Shown here: positions 33,085 through 41,057 of the stretch, one piece after another
How the letters are laid out: each line of letters starts with the position of its first letter
How positions within the stretch are numbered: the stretch's first letter is position 1
NCBI RefSeq assembly: GCF_027938815.1
Contig: NZ_CP115913.1
Coordinates: 372,501-425,000 of the forward strand
Direction of reading: 5' to 3'
DNA length: 52,500 bases
DNA from: Oceanirhabdus sp. W0125-5
Lineage (GTDB): Bacteria > Bacillota > Clostridia > Clostridiales > Clostridiaceae
The notes under the pieces: model-generated
What the model saw: only the letters and a program-made list of their open reading frames with translations
Told to the model about the DNA's origin: nothing
The model's database searches: none
Position numbers and translations under genes: made by a program

Positions 33085-33387
33085 TTAATTTTCTTCCAAA
33101 GCCACAAAATCAACTGCTACTTCCTCAAAATCAAACTGAAATAAATCATCTTTTTCAACATTTACATATCCGACCTCCTTACCTTCAAGACGTAACTCTA
33201 CGTTTATCTCCTCTAATTCTTTAGAGTGAATTTTAAACTTAAAATCATCAAAATGTATTACCCCATGAGATAATCCTAAACTCATAAAATCAAGTTTTTC
33301 CTCTTCCATTTTCTCTTTTAATTCTGCAAACATACCTTTTAATATGTAGTATCTTTCTGTTAATTTGTTATTCATTTCGTTATTCAT
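33085..33387 (-). CDS. Hypothetical protein of the satellite
   Basis: 100 residues, acidic, beginning MNNEMNNKLTERYYILKGMFAELKEKMEEEKLDFM; the second half alternates charged and hydrophobic residues. No family recognised. GGAGG lies 12 bp before the ATG. First gene of the morphogenesis group after a 90-bp gap that may hold a late promoter. Confidence 0.6.
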   Translation of the reverse strand: MNNEMNNKLTERYYILKGMFAELKEKMEEEKLDFMSLGLSHGVIHFDDFKFKIHSKELEEINVELRLEGKEVGYVNVEKDDLFQFDFEEVAVDFVALEEN

Positions 33388-33478
33388 TTCTTTAGTTTCC
33401 TCCTTGACTTTCCCACCTCAATAGGATAAACTAAAATTGCGATGTTGTAGTTTGTTCCTTTTGGAATGAGCTTTTTTT

Positions 33479-35647
33479 TTATTTAAATACAAAAGCTTCG
33501 CTTTTCATTTCTTTCATATCTGTAATTTCAATATCAAGATAATATCCAACACTATTACTCTTTTTTTGTTTTACTCCAAAACTTAATAATTGCCTTCCAA
33601 AATGGGTTGGATTCATTGACATAATATTGTTGAAAAAACACCAACTTTCATATGCTCTATAAACATCACCTTTAGGAACTCTTTTACCTTGTTTTGGTAC
33701 TAAGGATACTTTTTCTTTAAAGAAAGCATAAGCACTGTCAACCTCTTCTCTGTACTCTTCCATTTCCTGCTCTGCCGCTTCACTTACTGTTACTTTCCAC
33801 TTGTTAGCTTTAACTCTTTTGAGCCCTTCATAAGCCCACATAAATACAATATCTAACTCATTATCAATTATTCTCTGTGCAAGTCCAGTATCTTTTAACA
33901 TATCTCTAGTGCCCTCTTTTACTTCTTTTTCACTACCAAAGGAAATATTAAAAGGAATAATTATTGGTCTTCTAAAAAATCCTGTAGACTTATCAGATGC
34001 ACTAGGTAGCCTATTTAAACCAAAGAACATAGTCATATTAAATCCTAATCTAACTAAATCTTTATTTTTTCTATTAACTGTTACTGGCTCACCACATACC
34101 ATTGATTTAAAAAACTTGTTAACTGTTTTACCACTTAATTCATCATCACGAACTATATTTACATGCTTCCCCTCTGCGACTGATATTGTAAAATCTCCAC
34201 CAAAGTCGCCTAATCCTATACCACAAATATGCCTATTATCACCTATCAAAGCTTCTTGTATATCAAAGGCTAACGACTTTCCGTTACTTCCTTCACCCTT
34301 GTATATAAAACAATTCTGAACCTCTCTAGAGTGTGGGGATAACATCAACCCCCAAGATTCCTGTAACGTTATTATGCTTCCATCATCTAATGTAGTAGTT
34401 AGATATTTTTTAAATTCTGAGTTGTTAAACTTATCTTCCCATTGCTCAATATAATTTGCTTGGAACTGTACTTCTGTTTTATATTGGGACTCATGTGGCA
34501 TAAGTTCATTATTTTGAATATCTATAATTCCATTTAAGCAGTTGATATATTTCTTTTCATCATGATTTTTTCTTGCATCCTCACTATTTAACATTAATAG
34601 ATCCGCAAAGTTCTTCGACTTCGTAACTGTCTTATCTTTATCGTCCATAGCATATTGGAAAAACATTTTTTGCACCTCTTTAAATTCCATATACCTATAA
34701 AAACCTTTTTCATTATCATATAGGAACCATAAATTCCCCTTAGTATAGCTTGGTTGCTCTTTGATTATGTGCTGAACTAATGCCCAGTTATTAATCTTAC
34801 CTTTTTCATCACAGTAAGAAGGTAAAGCATACTTGAGAACACTATCAACTTTTTTCTCTACCTCTTCAATTTGTAATGGTGGCTTGAACCAACAATCGTT
34901 ATACATGATAGCTTGAGGTAACAACATTTCTTTTTTTCGCATAGTAGGATTGTTTTTAATCATATATCCTAACCAACTAATCAAGGTGTTATCTCTGCCC
35001 TCTCCCTCTTTAATTGGCTTATAATATTTATTAGCTTTGAATATATCTTTCGTCTTGTAACTCTCTTTTTTCTTCTTTGAAGGCTTGTCTATAATGGTTA
35101 CTTTATCTAACTCAATCAATTTATCAAATAAAACTTGTGGCATTTCATGAATTACATTTGAATTAGCTATGTATTGTTTAACTTCTCCATTAATCCTAAC
35201 TTTACTATTAGGTAGTACAATTAACCCACCATCTGTTTTTATATCTACACCAGGAACATAATTAGCTTTACTCTTCAAACCTTCTTTATATTTAAAATAT
35301 AAGTGCATCCCACCTCTTGGTGTTTTAATTGCTAAAGTGTTTAGTGCCCTTTCTTTATCCTCTTTTGATAGTTCTTTAATTAACTTATTAAAAGAATCAA
35401 AGCCATTTATTGAACCATCTCCATGATTTTTGTCAATATCTATAACCATGATGTTACTTGGTTTACCACAAATAAGTGAAAAACCTGTTATTTGTCCAAT
35501 CGCTTGGACTTCTTCCTCTTCACTTTTGACCCAATAGTCCTCATTGCTCCATGAAACTACTGGAACTTTCTTGTAGTTTACTAATGGCACCATTGGGAAT
35601 AACTTGTTTTCAATTATGGATGTGAATTTTTTTCCCAACTTCACCAT
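33479..35647 (-). CDS. PrimPol-SF3 helicase replication protein (D5-like)
   Basis: 722 residues. N-terminal bifunctional primase-polymerase domain: VIDID (D70, D72), GGMHLYFKY and DIKTDGGLIVLPNS. Then a D5_N-like region (about 300-420) and a superfamily 3 helicase with Walker A GEGSNGKS near 450 and NIVRDDELSG. This is the replicase type of many satellites and plasmid-like prophages; it would initiate at iteron origins. RBS AAAGGAGG. Two bp separate it from the upstream zinc-protein gene. Confidence 0.93.
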   Translation of the reverse strand: MVKLGKKFTSIIENKLFPMVPLVNYKKVPVVSWSNEDYWVKSEEEEVQAIGQITGFSLICGKPSNIMVIDIDKNHGDGSINGFDSFNKLIKELSKEDKERALNTLAIKTPRGGMHLYFKYKEGLKSKANYVPGVDIKTDGGLIVLPNSKVRINGEVKQYIANSNVIHEMPQVLFDKLIELDKVTIIDKPSKKKKESYKTKDIFKANKYYKPIKEGEGRDNTLISWLGYMIKNNPTMRKKEMLLPQAIMYNDCWFKPPLQIEEVEKKVDSVLKYALPSYCDEKGKINNWALVQHIIKEQPSYTKGNLWFLYDNEKGFYRYMEFKEVQKMFFQYAMDDKDKTVTKSKNFADLLMLNSEDARKNHDEKKYINCLNGIIDIQNNELMPHESQYKTEVQFQANYIEQWEDKFNNSEFKKYLTTTLDDGSIITLQESWGLMLSPHSREVQNCFIYKGEGSNGKSLAFDIQEALIGDNRHICGIGLGDFGGDFTISVAEGKHVNIVRDDELSGKTVNKFFKSMVCGEPVTVNRKNKDLVRLGFNMTMFFGLNRLPSASDKSTGFFRRPIIIPFNISFGSEKEVKEGTRDMLKDTGLAQRIIDNELDIVFMWAYEGLKRVKANKWKVTVSEAAEQEMEEYREEVDSAYAFFKEKVSLVPKQGKRVPKGDVYRAYESWCFFNNIMSMNPTHFGRQLLSFGVKQKKSNSVGYYLDIEITDMKEMKSEAFVFK

Positions 35648-35649
35648 AC

Positions 35650-36039
35650 TTAATCCTCCTTTGGTTTCCCTACGTATCCAATGATATCACCATAGGTGTT
35701 TTTAACTATAAAGCACCAGTAAAATTCACATATTATATTTGAGGGTCTTCTTATAGCTTGTACAGATGTATTCCCCCATATATTTACTTCTCCATTCTCA
35801 AATTTCAGCTCTAATCCTTCACCTAAAGGATTTAATCCTGTTATTCTTGATTTAATAAATAAATCATGTTTATAGAAATAAAAATATCCTTCTGTTAAAT
35901 CTGTAATGAGAAATTTTTTTCTATCACTGCAGGGTTTCACTCCTTGTGAACATTCTTCACATAGAATTACACCATTTTCAGCAGTAAAATGTTCTTTTGG
36001 CACTGCTACACCACATTCGTAACATGAATACCCTATCAT
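35650..36039 (-). CDS. Small protein with CxxC zinc motif
   Basis: 129 residues. The N-terminus has two CxxC pairs (YSCYECGVAV and LCEECSQG) about 20 residues apart, likely a zinc ribbon. The remainder is beta-rich (TDLTEGYFYFYKHDLFIKSRITG). No known function. Its tight coupling with the PrimPol-helicase suggests a role in replication or its control. Confidence 0.65.
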   Translation of the reverse strand: MIGYSCYECGVAVPKEHFTAENGVILCEECSQGVKPCSDRKKFLITDLTEGYFYFYKHDLFIKSRITGLNPLGEGLELKFENGEVNIWGNTSVQAIRRPSNIICEFYWCFIVKNTYGDIIGYVGKPKED

Positions 36040-36047
36040 CTTTACAC

Positions 36048-36239
36048 CTACTTTCTTTTACTACATTGTTTATCCGCCCAAGTTTGAAGTAACTCGCGAT
36101 TTACAAAATATTTCTTGCCTATTTGAAAAGTCGGAAAATCTTTTCTTTTCAATAAATCTTCATACATCATGTTTCTACCTACTCCTAAAATCTTCATAGC
36201 CTGTGTTGGGCTTATCAAAATTGAATTGTTATTTTGCAT
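36048..36239 (-). CDS. Excisionase-like / MerR-type HTH protein
   Basis: 63 residues: ISPTQAMKILGVGRNMMYEDLLKRKDFPTFQIGKKYFVNRELLQTWADKQ is a typical excisionase-family HTH. First gene of the leftward operon, divergent from the repressor; may promote excision or regulate the operon. RBS GGAGGG. Confidence 0.85.
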   Translation of the reverse strand: MQNNNSILISPTQAMKILGVGRNMMYEDLLKRKDFPTFQIGKKYFVNRELLQTWADKQCSKRK

Positions 36240-36328
36240 TTAAATCCCTCCATATATTTCTTTAGATATGATTTAGTTTTAATACCATTCATGATAAATA
36301 GTATTGATATGATTTGTACTATTTATAT

Positions 36329-36415
36329 TTCGTGTAATTACATGTTAATACTTTTTAAATTGCGTGTCAAGCTTTTTTTTTGCGTTTTTTACGAAATTAT
36401 ATTGCGTGTTAATTG
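36329..36415. promoter_or_regulatory. Putative repressor operators in the divergent region
   Basis: Repeated CGTGT-centred elements: TTCGTGTAATTACATGTTAA (36329), TTGCGTGTCAA (36360) and TTGCGTGTTAATTG (36402). They lie between the excisionase-like gene and the CI-like repressor, where phage-type operators are expected. Confidence 0.5.
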
Positions 36416-36457
36416 ATGTTGTAGTAAACTATTATGTATTAGAGGAGGTTTTTAATT

Positions 36458-36898
36458 ATGGTTATTAAGATTAAAGAGTTTAGAAAAAAGGCTGGTATCA
36501 CTCAACTAGAACTATCTGAAAAAGTAGGGGTTTCAGTTAGAACAATTCAAGGCTATGAAGCTAATAAAATAACTCCACCTATAGATAAATTAAATAAAAT
36601 AGCAGCTGCTCTTAACATTCCTGTTGCTGAATTGCTAAACATTGATAAGATAGGTGATAGTACTACATATGTAAATGATGAAGGTAGCATATATCATGTT
36701 ATTCCAAAGAAAAATATAGATAACCCAGAATTAAACTCATATGATGAAATTACATTAATTACAGAATATATCTGCAGAAAGGCAGACCAAAAAGGTCATA
36801 TAATAAGCAACTGGAAGAAAATAATTGATGATGTTGATAATATAATTAATGGTGATATTGCTCAAGAAATTATTAAGAGGGGTAAAAAAATTGATTAA
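36458..36898 (+). CDS. CI-like XRE-family repressor
   Basis: 146 residues: N-terminal HTH_3 domain (IKEFRKKAGITQLELSEKVGVSVRTIQGYEANKITPPIDKL), with a C-terminal region of unknown fold (about 75-146). No S24 peptidase motif, so derepression would not be by RecA-stimulated autocleavage; an antirepressor from a helper phage is possible, as in PICIs. RBS AGAGGAGG. Likely controls the divergent operon and perhaps the integrase. Confidence 0.85.
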   Translation: MVIKIKEFRKKAGITQLELSEKVGVSVRTIQGYEANKITPPIDKLNKIAAALNIPVAELLNIDKIGDSTTYVNDEGSIYHVIPKKNIDNPELNSYDEITLITEYICRKADQKGHIISNWKKIIDDVDNIINGDIAQEIIKRGKKID

Positions 36899-36908
36899 TT
36901 TTTAAATA

Positions 36909-37003
36909 CAGTACCCTAAGTACTCTAAAAATTTACGGTACTGTATCGGTACTATTCCAGTAATATCAATGCTTTTGGGGTTTCAGTACCCTAAGTACCC
37001 TAA
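36909..37003. repeat. Right iteron cluster of the satellite
   Basis: GTACCCTAAGTACTCTAA at 36910-36927 and GTACCCTAAGTACCCTAA at 36985-37002: tandem 9-bp GTACYCTAA units, with TTACGGTAC and CGGTAC between. They are the reverse complement of the units near the left end (29762-29865). Confidence 0.75.
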
Positions 37004-37096
37004 TTTTTGCAAAACTTAGACTGATATATTTTTTTAGATAGGTATGCTCAAAATTGAGCGTATCTCACAAATTATATTACAAGGAGTTGATATTTT

Positions 37097-38260
37097 ATGG
37101 CTAAAACTACCTATAAGAAAAAAGTTAAGAATGGAAAAGAATATTACTTCTTTAGATTTAGACATAAAAACCTAAAATCACCCAAAGACCTATACGGAAC
37201 CACAGTTAAGGAATTAGAGGGTAAAATTAAGACATTAAGGAATGAACTTGATAATAACATCACTGATAATAAACAGTATTTTGGGGCACTTATAAAAGAT
37301 TGGCTATATAATACGCATATGATAAATAAAAAGCCTTCCACAAAAGAAAGATATGATAGTATTTTTAGAAATTATATTGAAGATAGTGACGTATATGATA
37401 TAAAGTTAAAGGATTTAACTGCATCTGATATACAAGGCTATTATAAAACCTTGGTATCTAAGGGTAAAAGTATTGCATCTATAAAGAATGTCCACAAGAT
37501 CATTGCTCCTAGTATTAGATACGCATATGATAACAATATGTTATTTAAAGACTTCTCCAGGGCTATTATATTACCTAGAGTTGAAGAAAATAAAAAGTTA
37601 ACTAAAGTTAGTAAGGTTCAACCATTCTCATTACAGGAGCAAATGGAATTTATAGAGGTTATTAAAGGACATGAATTAGAAATGTTATTTGTTACTGCTC
37701 TTGATACTGGATTAAGACAAGGCGAATTATTCGCTTTAACATGGAATGATATAGATTTTAAAAATCATTCTATCACTGTAAATAAATCATTTAAAAGTGT
37801 AAAGAATATTGAAACTGGTAAACATGAGGATATCATACAAACACCTAAAACTGATAAGAGTATTCGAGATGTTCCTATACCAGTACATTTGGCAAAACAG
37901 CTAAAACAACATAAGCTATCACAAAAGGCTTTAAAACTGAAAATGAGTGATTTGTACCAAGATAACAAGCTAATTTTCTGTAATCAATATGGCAAGTATT
38001 TAAATAGTAGCAATGTCCGTAAAAGATTGAAGAAAATTCTCCTTGATAATGGCTTACAAGATAGGAAATTCCACGATTTGAGGCATACATTCGCCACTAG
38101 ATTATTTGAATTAGGAGAAGACCCAAAGACAGTACAGACCTTGCTAGGACATAGTAATATTTCCATCACTCTTGACACTTATACTCATGTTTTAGACGAT
38201 TTGAAGGTAAAAGCAGTATCAAAATTAGATGAATTATATAGGTCTATGGGGGTAAGATAA
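37097..38260 (+). CDS. int: Tyrosine integrase
   Basis: 387-residue site-specific recombinase. AP2-like N-terminal arm-binding part, SAM-like core-binding domain (about 60-165), catalytic domain with R in TGLRQGE near 207, HDLRH near 325, GH in LLGHSN, and the nucleophile Y in DTYTHV near 360. RBS AAGGAG. It ends 105 bp before the tRNA-Arg(ACG) target, the typical int-att arrangement. Confidence 0.96.
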   Translation: MAKTTYKKKVKNGKEYYFFRFRHKNLKSPKDLYGTTVKELEGKIKTLRNELDNNITDNKQYFGALIKDWLYNTHMINKKPSTKERYDSIFRNYIEDSDVYDIKLKDLTASDIQGYYKTLVSKGKSIASIKNVHKIIAPSIRYAYDNNMLFKDFSRAIILPRVEENKKLTKVSKVQPFSLQEQMEFIEVIKGHELEMLFVTALDTGLRQGELFALTWNDIDFKNHSITVNKSFKSVKNIETGKHEDIIQTPKTDKSIRDVPIPVHLAKQLKQHKLSQKALKLKMSDLYQDNKLIFCNQYGKYLNSSNVRKRLKKILLDNGLQDRKFHDLRHTFATRLFELGEDPKTVQTLLGHSNISITLDTYTHVLDDLKVKAVSKLDELYRSMGVR

Positions 38261-38330
38261 CCCTCTTTTTTTATGTTTAAAAATCTTATAAGGGGTAAAA
38301 ACAGGGGTAAAATCAATATATCATTAAAAT

Positions 38331-38364
38331 AAAAAATCCCCAAAGTCGCTTGACTCTAGGGTTT
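38331..38364 (-). terminator. Element-supplied terminator for tRNA-Arg(ACG)
   Basis: On the minus strand, just after the tRNA CCA: stem CCCTAGAGTC/GACTTTGGGG followed by ATTTTTTATTTT. It replaces the original terminator, which is left at 29452-29489. Confidence 0.7.
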
Positions 38365-38365
38365 A

Positions 38366-38403
38366 TGGTACACTGGAGAGGATTCGAACCCCCGACCAAC
38401 TGG
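38366..38403 (-). other. attR: 3' end of tRNA-Arg(ACG) restored by the element
   Basis: 38 bp identical to attL; together with the chromosomal 5' half it rebuilds a complete tRNA. Confidence 0.95.
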
Positions 38404-38442
38404 TTCGTAGCCAGCTACTCTATCCAACTGAGCTACCAGTGC
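38366..38442 (-). tRNA. tRNA-Arg (anticodon ACG)
   Basis: Complete 77-nt cloverleaf with CCA; loop CTACGAA. A34 is the TadA substrate. Integration target of the satellite. Confidence 0.97.
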
Positions 38443-38529
38443 ATGAACGCATTTATTATGTTATCATAAATACGTGTATAAATCAATAGTAATATATATT
38501 TTATATTCATTTATATTGCTCTTATACTA

Positions 38530-38952
38530 CTAAATAGCAATATCTAAATACATTTTTTCAGTATCAATCAAAATTTCATGACATTCATCATTAATTGAAA
38601 TCTCTTTCTCAAATGTTATCTGAGGAGGTGATATATCAATATCATTTCCACTAGGTAATTTCATCAAGGCATTACCTGATATCATATTTAAAAGCTCTCC
38701 TAAAGCACTCTTCCCTATATCATCTATAGATTCTACAGTCATTCCACCCATCATAGCAGATATTATTTTAAGTGCAATAGTTTCCGTTAAAATAAGATTT
38801 ATTTTCCCTTGTATATCTTTTTTTAAATCTATTGAAATAACTATATTTTCAAATAATATATTATTATTATGCCTATTAATATTATCAAATTTCATTCCAA
38901 ACATACTTAATACTTCTTCACTAGCTTGTAAAAATGCCGCACCTATCTCCAT
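38530..38952 (-). CDS. cheX: CheX-like chemotaxis phosphatase
   Basis: 140 residues; the family motif ExxN is present as E86-L-L-N89 in KSALGELLNMISGNA, with the GGM-centred preceding region. CheX dephosphorylates CheY~P. No other chemotaxis gene is nearby, so it may act on another receiver. RBS GGGGGG. Monocistronic. Confidence 0.85.
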   Translation of the reverse strand: MEIGAAFLQASEEVLSMFGMKFDNINRHNNNILFENIVISIDLKKDIQGKINLILTETIALKIISAMMGGMTVESIDDIGKSALGELLNMISGNALMKLPSGNDIDISPPQITFEKEISINDECHEILIDTEKMYLDIAI

Positions 38953-39213
38953 AAAACCCCCCTATTGTAAATAATAATTAACCCTTTAGAGATAATTATA
39001 TAAAATTCTACATATTTTTTCAATTGAATATTGAAAACAATATGATAGTTTTATTATTTACAATATTTTTTAATATTATTATTGATAGCTTGTATTGTTT
39101 ATATTTTCTATACATCATAACATCTATTATTCATAGTCTATAGATTTACTTTTATATCTTTTATACCTTAAAATTTAGTTTATATATATCTTTAATAATT
39201 AATTATATAAAAT
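38953..39213. other. Intergenic region, nothing specific
   Basis: About 260 bp of very AT-rich DNA between cheX and the tRNA-Ser array; no gene or clear structure. Confidence 0.5.
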
Positions 39214-39243
39214 AAAAAACACCCAACATATTGTTGAGTGTTT

Positions 39244-39334
39244 TGGCGGAGAAGGCGGGATTTGAACCCGCGCGACGCTTCCGCGCCCTACTCCCTTAGC
39301 AGGGGAGCCTCTTCAGCCACTTGAGTACTTCTCC
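39244..39334 (-). tRNA. tRNA-Ser (anticodon GCT), unit 1
   Basis: 91 nt with encoded CCA; loop CTGCTAA, long variable arm. Terminator at 39214-39243. Confidence 0.97.
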
Positions 39335-39344
39335 AAAATAAAAA

Positions 39345-39436
39345 TGGCAGAGAGAGTGGGATTTGAACCCACGGTGCGCTCATCACGCACGCCGGTTTTC
39401 AAGACCGGTGCCTTAAGCCAGCTCGACCATCTCTCC
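39345..39436 (-). tRNA. tRNA-Ser (anticodon TGA), unit 1
   Basis: 92 nt with CCA; loop CTTGAAA, long variable arm. Confidence 0.97.
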
Positions 39437-39455
39437 ACGTCTAACGACAAGATTT

Positions 39456-39484
39456 ATTATAACAACCTATTAAAATAAAGTCAA
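39456..39484 (-). promoter_or_regulatory. tRNA promoter, unit 1
   Basis: TTGACT, 17 bp, TATAAT, 20 bp upstream of tRNA-Ser(TGA). Confidence 0.8.
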
Positions 39485-39615
39485 TACTTTTTTACTATTT
39501 TTTAATTATTTTTATAATAATTTATTAACATAAAAAGAAATGATATACACTTTTATTGTTCTGTTATTTTATAAAACATAAATAAAAAACACCCAACATA
39601 TTGTTGAGTGCTTTT

Positions 39616-39706
39616 TGGCGGAGAAGGCGGGATTTGAACCCGCGCGACGCTTACACGCCCTACTCCCTTAGCAGGGGAGCCTCTTCAGCCACTTGAGTAC
39701 TTCTCC
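39616..39706 (-). tRNA. tRNA-Ser (anticodon GCT), unit 2
   Basis: As unit 1 but with a variable-arm change (GCGTGTAAGCG for GCGCGGAAGCG). Probably functional. Confidence 0.96.
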
Positions 39707-39719
39707 AGATAAAAAAAAA

Positions 39720-39811
39720 TGGCAGAGAGAGTGGGATTTGAACCCACGGTGCGCTCATCACGCACGCCGGTTTTCAAGACCGGTGCCTTAAGCCAGCTCG
39801 ACCATCTCTCC
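39720..39811 (-). tRNA. tRNA-Ser (anticodon TGA), unit 2
   Basis: Same sequence as unit 1. Confidence 0.97.
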
Positions 39812-39832
39812 ACATTTCCTGCGACAAGATTT

Positions 39833-39861
39833 ATTATAACAACTTATCGTATTAAATCCAA
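39833..39861 (-). promoter_or_regulatory. tRNA promoter, unit 2
   Basis: TTGGAT, 17 bp, TATAAT. Confidence 0.75.
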
Positions 39862-40009
39862 TACCTTTTTATCAATTTTTTTATATTTTTTTTATGAAAT
39901 TATTCAAAAATATACCTACATCAATTATTTATTGTCAGTATACTAGTTTCTTACCAATATACTTTAACTTTTCATATAAAAAAACACCCAACGTATTGTT
40001 GAGTGTTTT

Positions 40010-40100
40010 TGGCGGAGAAGGCGGGATTTGAACCCGCGCGACGCTTCCGCGCCCTACTCCCTTAGCAGGGGAGCCTCTTCAGCCACTTGAGTACTTCTCC
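40010..40100 (-). tRNA. tRNA-Ser (anticodon GCT), unit 3
   Basis: 91 nt, same as unit 1. Confidence 0.97.
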
Positions 40101-40112
40101 AGATAAAAAAAA

Positions 40113-40204
40113 TGGCAGAGAGAGTGGGATTTGAACCCACGGTGCGCTCATCACGCACGCCGGTTTTCAAGACCGGTGCCTTAAGCCAGCTCGACCATCT
40201 CTCC
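40113..40204 (-). tRNA. tRNA-Ser (anticodon TGA), unit 3
   Basis: 92 nt, same as unit 1. Confidence 0.97.
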
Positions 40205-40225
40205 ACATTTCCTGCGACAAGATTT

Positions 40226-40254
40226 ATTATATCAACTTATTGTATTAAATCCAA
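40226..40254 (-). promoter_or_regulatory. tRNA promoter, unit 3
   Basis: TTGGAT, 17 bp, TATAAT. Confidence 0.75.
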
Positions 40255-40402
40255 TACTTTTTTATCAATTTTTTTATTTTTTTTTTATGAAATTATTCAA
40301 AAATATACCTACATCAATTATTTATTGTCAGTATACTAGTTTCTTACCAATATACTTTAACTTTTCATATAAAAAAACACCCAACGTATTGTTGAGTGTT
40401 TT

Positions 40403-40493
40403 TGGCGGAGAAGGCGGGATTTGAACCCGCGCGACGCTTCCGCGCCCTACTCCCTTAGCAGGGGAGCCTCTTCAGCCACTTGAGTACTTCTCC
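40403..40493 (-). tRNA. tRNA-Ser (anticodon GCT), unit 4
   Basis: 91 nt, same as unit 1. Confidence 0.97.
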
Positions 40494-40506
40494 AGATAAA
40501 AAAAAA

Positions 40507-40598
40507 TGGCAGAGAGAGTGGGATTTGAACCCACGGTGCGCTCATCACGCACGCCGGTTTTCAAGACCGGTGCCTTAAGCCAGCTCGACCATCTCTCC
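40507..40598 (-). tRNA. tRNA-Ser (anticodon TGA), unit 4
   Basis: 92 nt, same as unit 1. Confidence 0.97.
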
Positions 40599-40619
40599 AC
40601 ATTTCCTGCGATAAGATTT

Positions 40620-40648
40620 ATTATAGCAGTGAATATATAAAGTGTCAA
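40620..40648 (-). promoter_or_regulatory. tRNA promoter, unit 4 (perfect consensus)
   Basis: TTGACA, 17 bp, TATAAT. Upstream DNA differs from units 2 and 3, suggesting this is the original promoter of the array. Confidence 0.85.
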
Positions 40649-40741
40649 CAGATTTTTATGTTCTTTCTTTTATTCGTAATATTCAGTTTTTTTATTATGT
40701 TTTACTGTGTAATAAGAAAGCATTGTGCTTTAGAAAATCAA

Positions 40742-40986
40742 GTTGAAAGTGGAAAATTGAAAGTGGAAAACTCAGGATATTTCTCTTCGAGAAATCTTAA
40801 TTATATTATTTCTTAGACAAGTATAGTTTACTCGTTTCATCATGGATGAAACCTTGTATTTTAAATTACAATATTTTATCTTTAGATAAAATGAGTAAAG
40901 CCTTCTTGTTCTAAAGACCAATAAAATGTAGTTTTGCGGAGCAAAACCTCCATCGTTTTTCGTTTTCCATTTTCAATTTCTAAGTT
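40742..40986. repeat. Modular hairpin repeat, copy B
   Basis: Opposite orientation to copy A. Terminal inverted arms GAAAATTGAAAGTGGAAAAC and GAAATTGAAAATGGAAAAC. Modules in order: TTTCTC/GAGAAA hairpin, linker, GTTTCAT/ATGAAAC hairpin, TTGTATTTTAAAT, TTTTATC/GATAAAA hairpin, linker, GTTTTGC/GCAAAAC hairpin, TCCATC. Located 3' of serS; no reading frame. Confidence 0.8.
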
Positions 40987-41057
40987 ATCTTTTAAGTCGC
41001 AATGTTTCTCCATTAGACTTTTTAAACAAAAATATCTTCAAAAAATCTATGGATAGA

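Larger units (their letters stand above)
29489..38403. mobile_element. Capsid-encoding phage-satellite-like integrated element in tRNA-Arg(ACG)
   Basis: 8.9 kb between perfect 38-bp repeats of the tRNA-Arg 3' end. Gene order: integrase and repressor rightward at the right end; divergent from them xis-like, Zn-protein, PrimPol-helicase, unknown, scaffold-like, capsid, TerS and TerL leftward. No portal, head protease, tail, holin or endolysin is visible inside. Size, PrimPol-helicase and tRNA integration fit phage satellites (P4/PICI-like); an own capsid and both terminase subunits recall capsid-forming PICIs, but the head module is incomplete. Alternative: a prophage reduced by deletion, although all the genes look intact and tightly packed. 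Confidence 0.85.
39214..40648 (-). repeat. Four-fold tandem tRNA-Ser(TGA)-tRNA-Ser(GCT) array
   Basis: Four units of 372, 394 and 393 bp spacing, each with sigma-A promoter, tRNA-Ser(TGA), tRNA-Ser(GCT) and a terminator AACACTCAACAATA/TGTTGGGTGTT-type hairpin. Units 2-4 also share spacer DNA; units 3 and 4 are almost identical. Located 3' of serS. Confidence 0.95.

Noticed and set aside
26396..38403. One continuous prophage from the PG-binding gene to the integrase
   Set aside because: The 38-bp att repeats bound the element at 29489; genes to the left are outside it.
39719..40339. Reading frames starting MAERVGFEP on the plus strand
   Set aside because: They are the antisense of tRNA-Ser(TGA), a classic spurious prediction.
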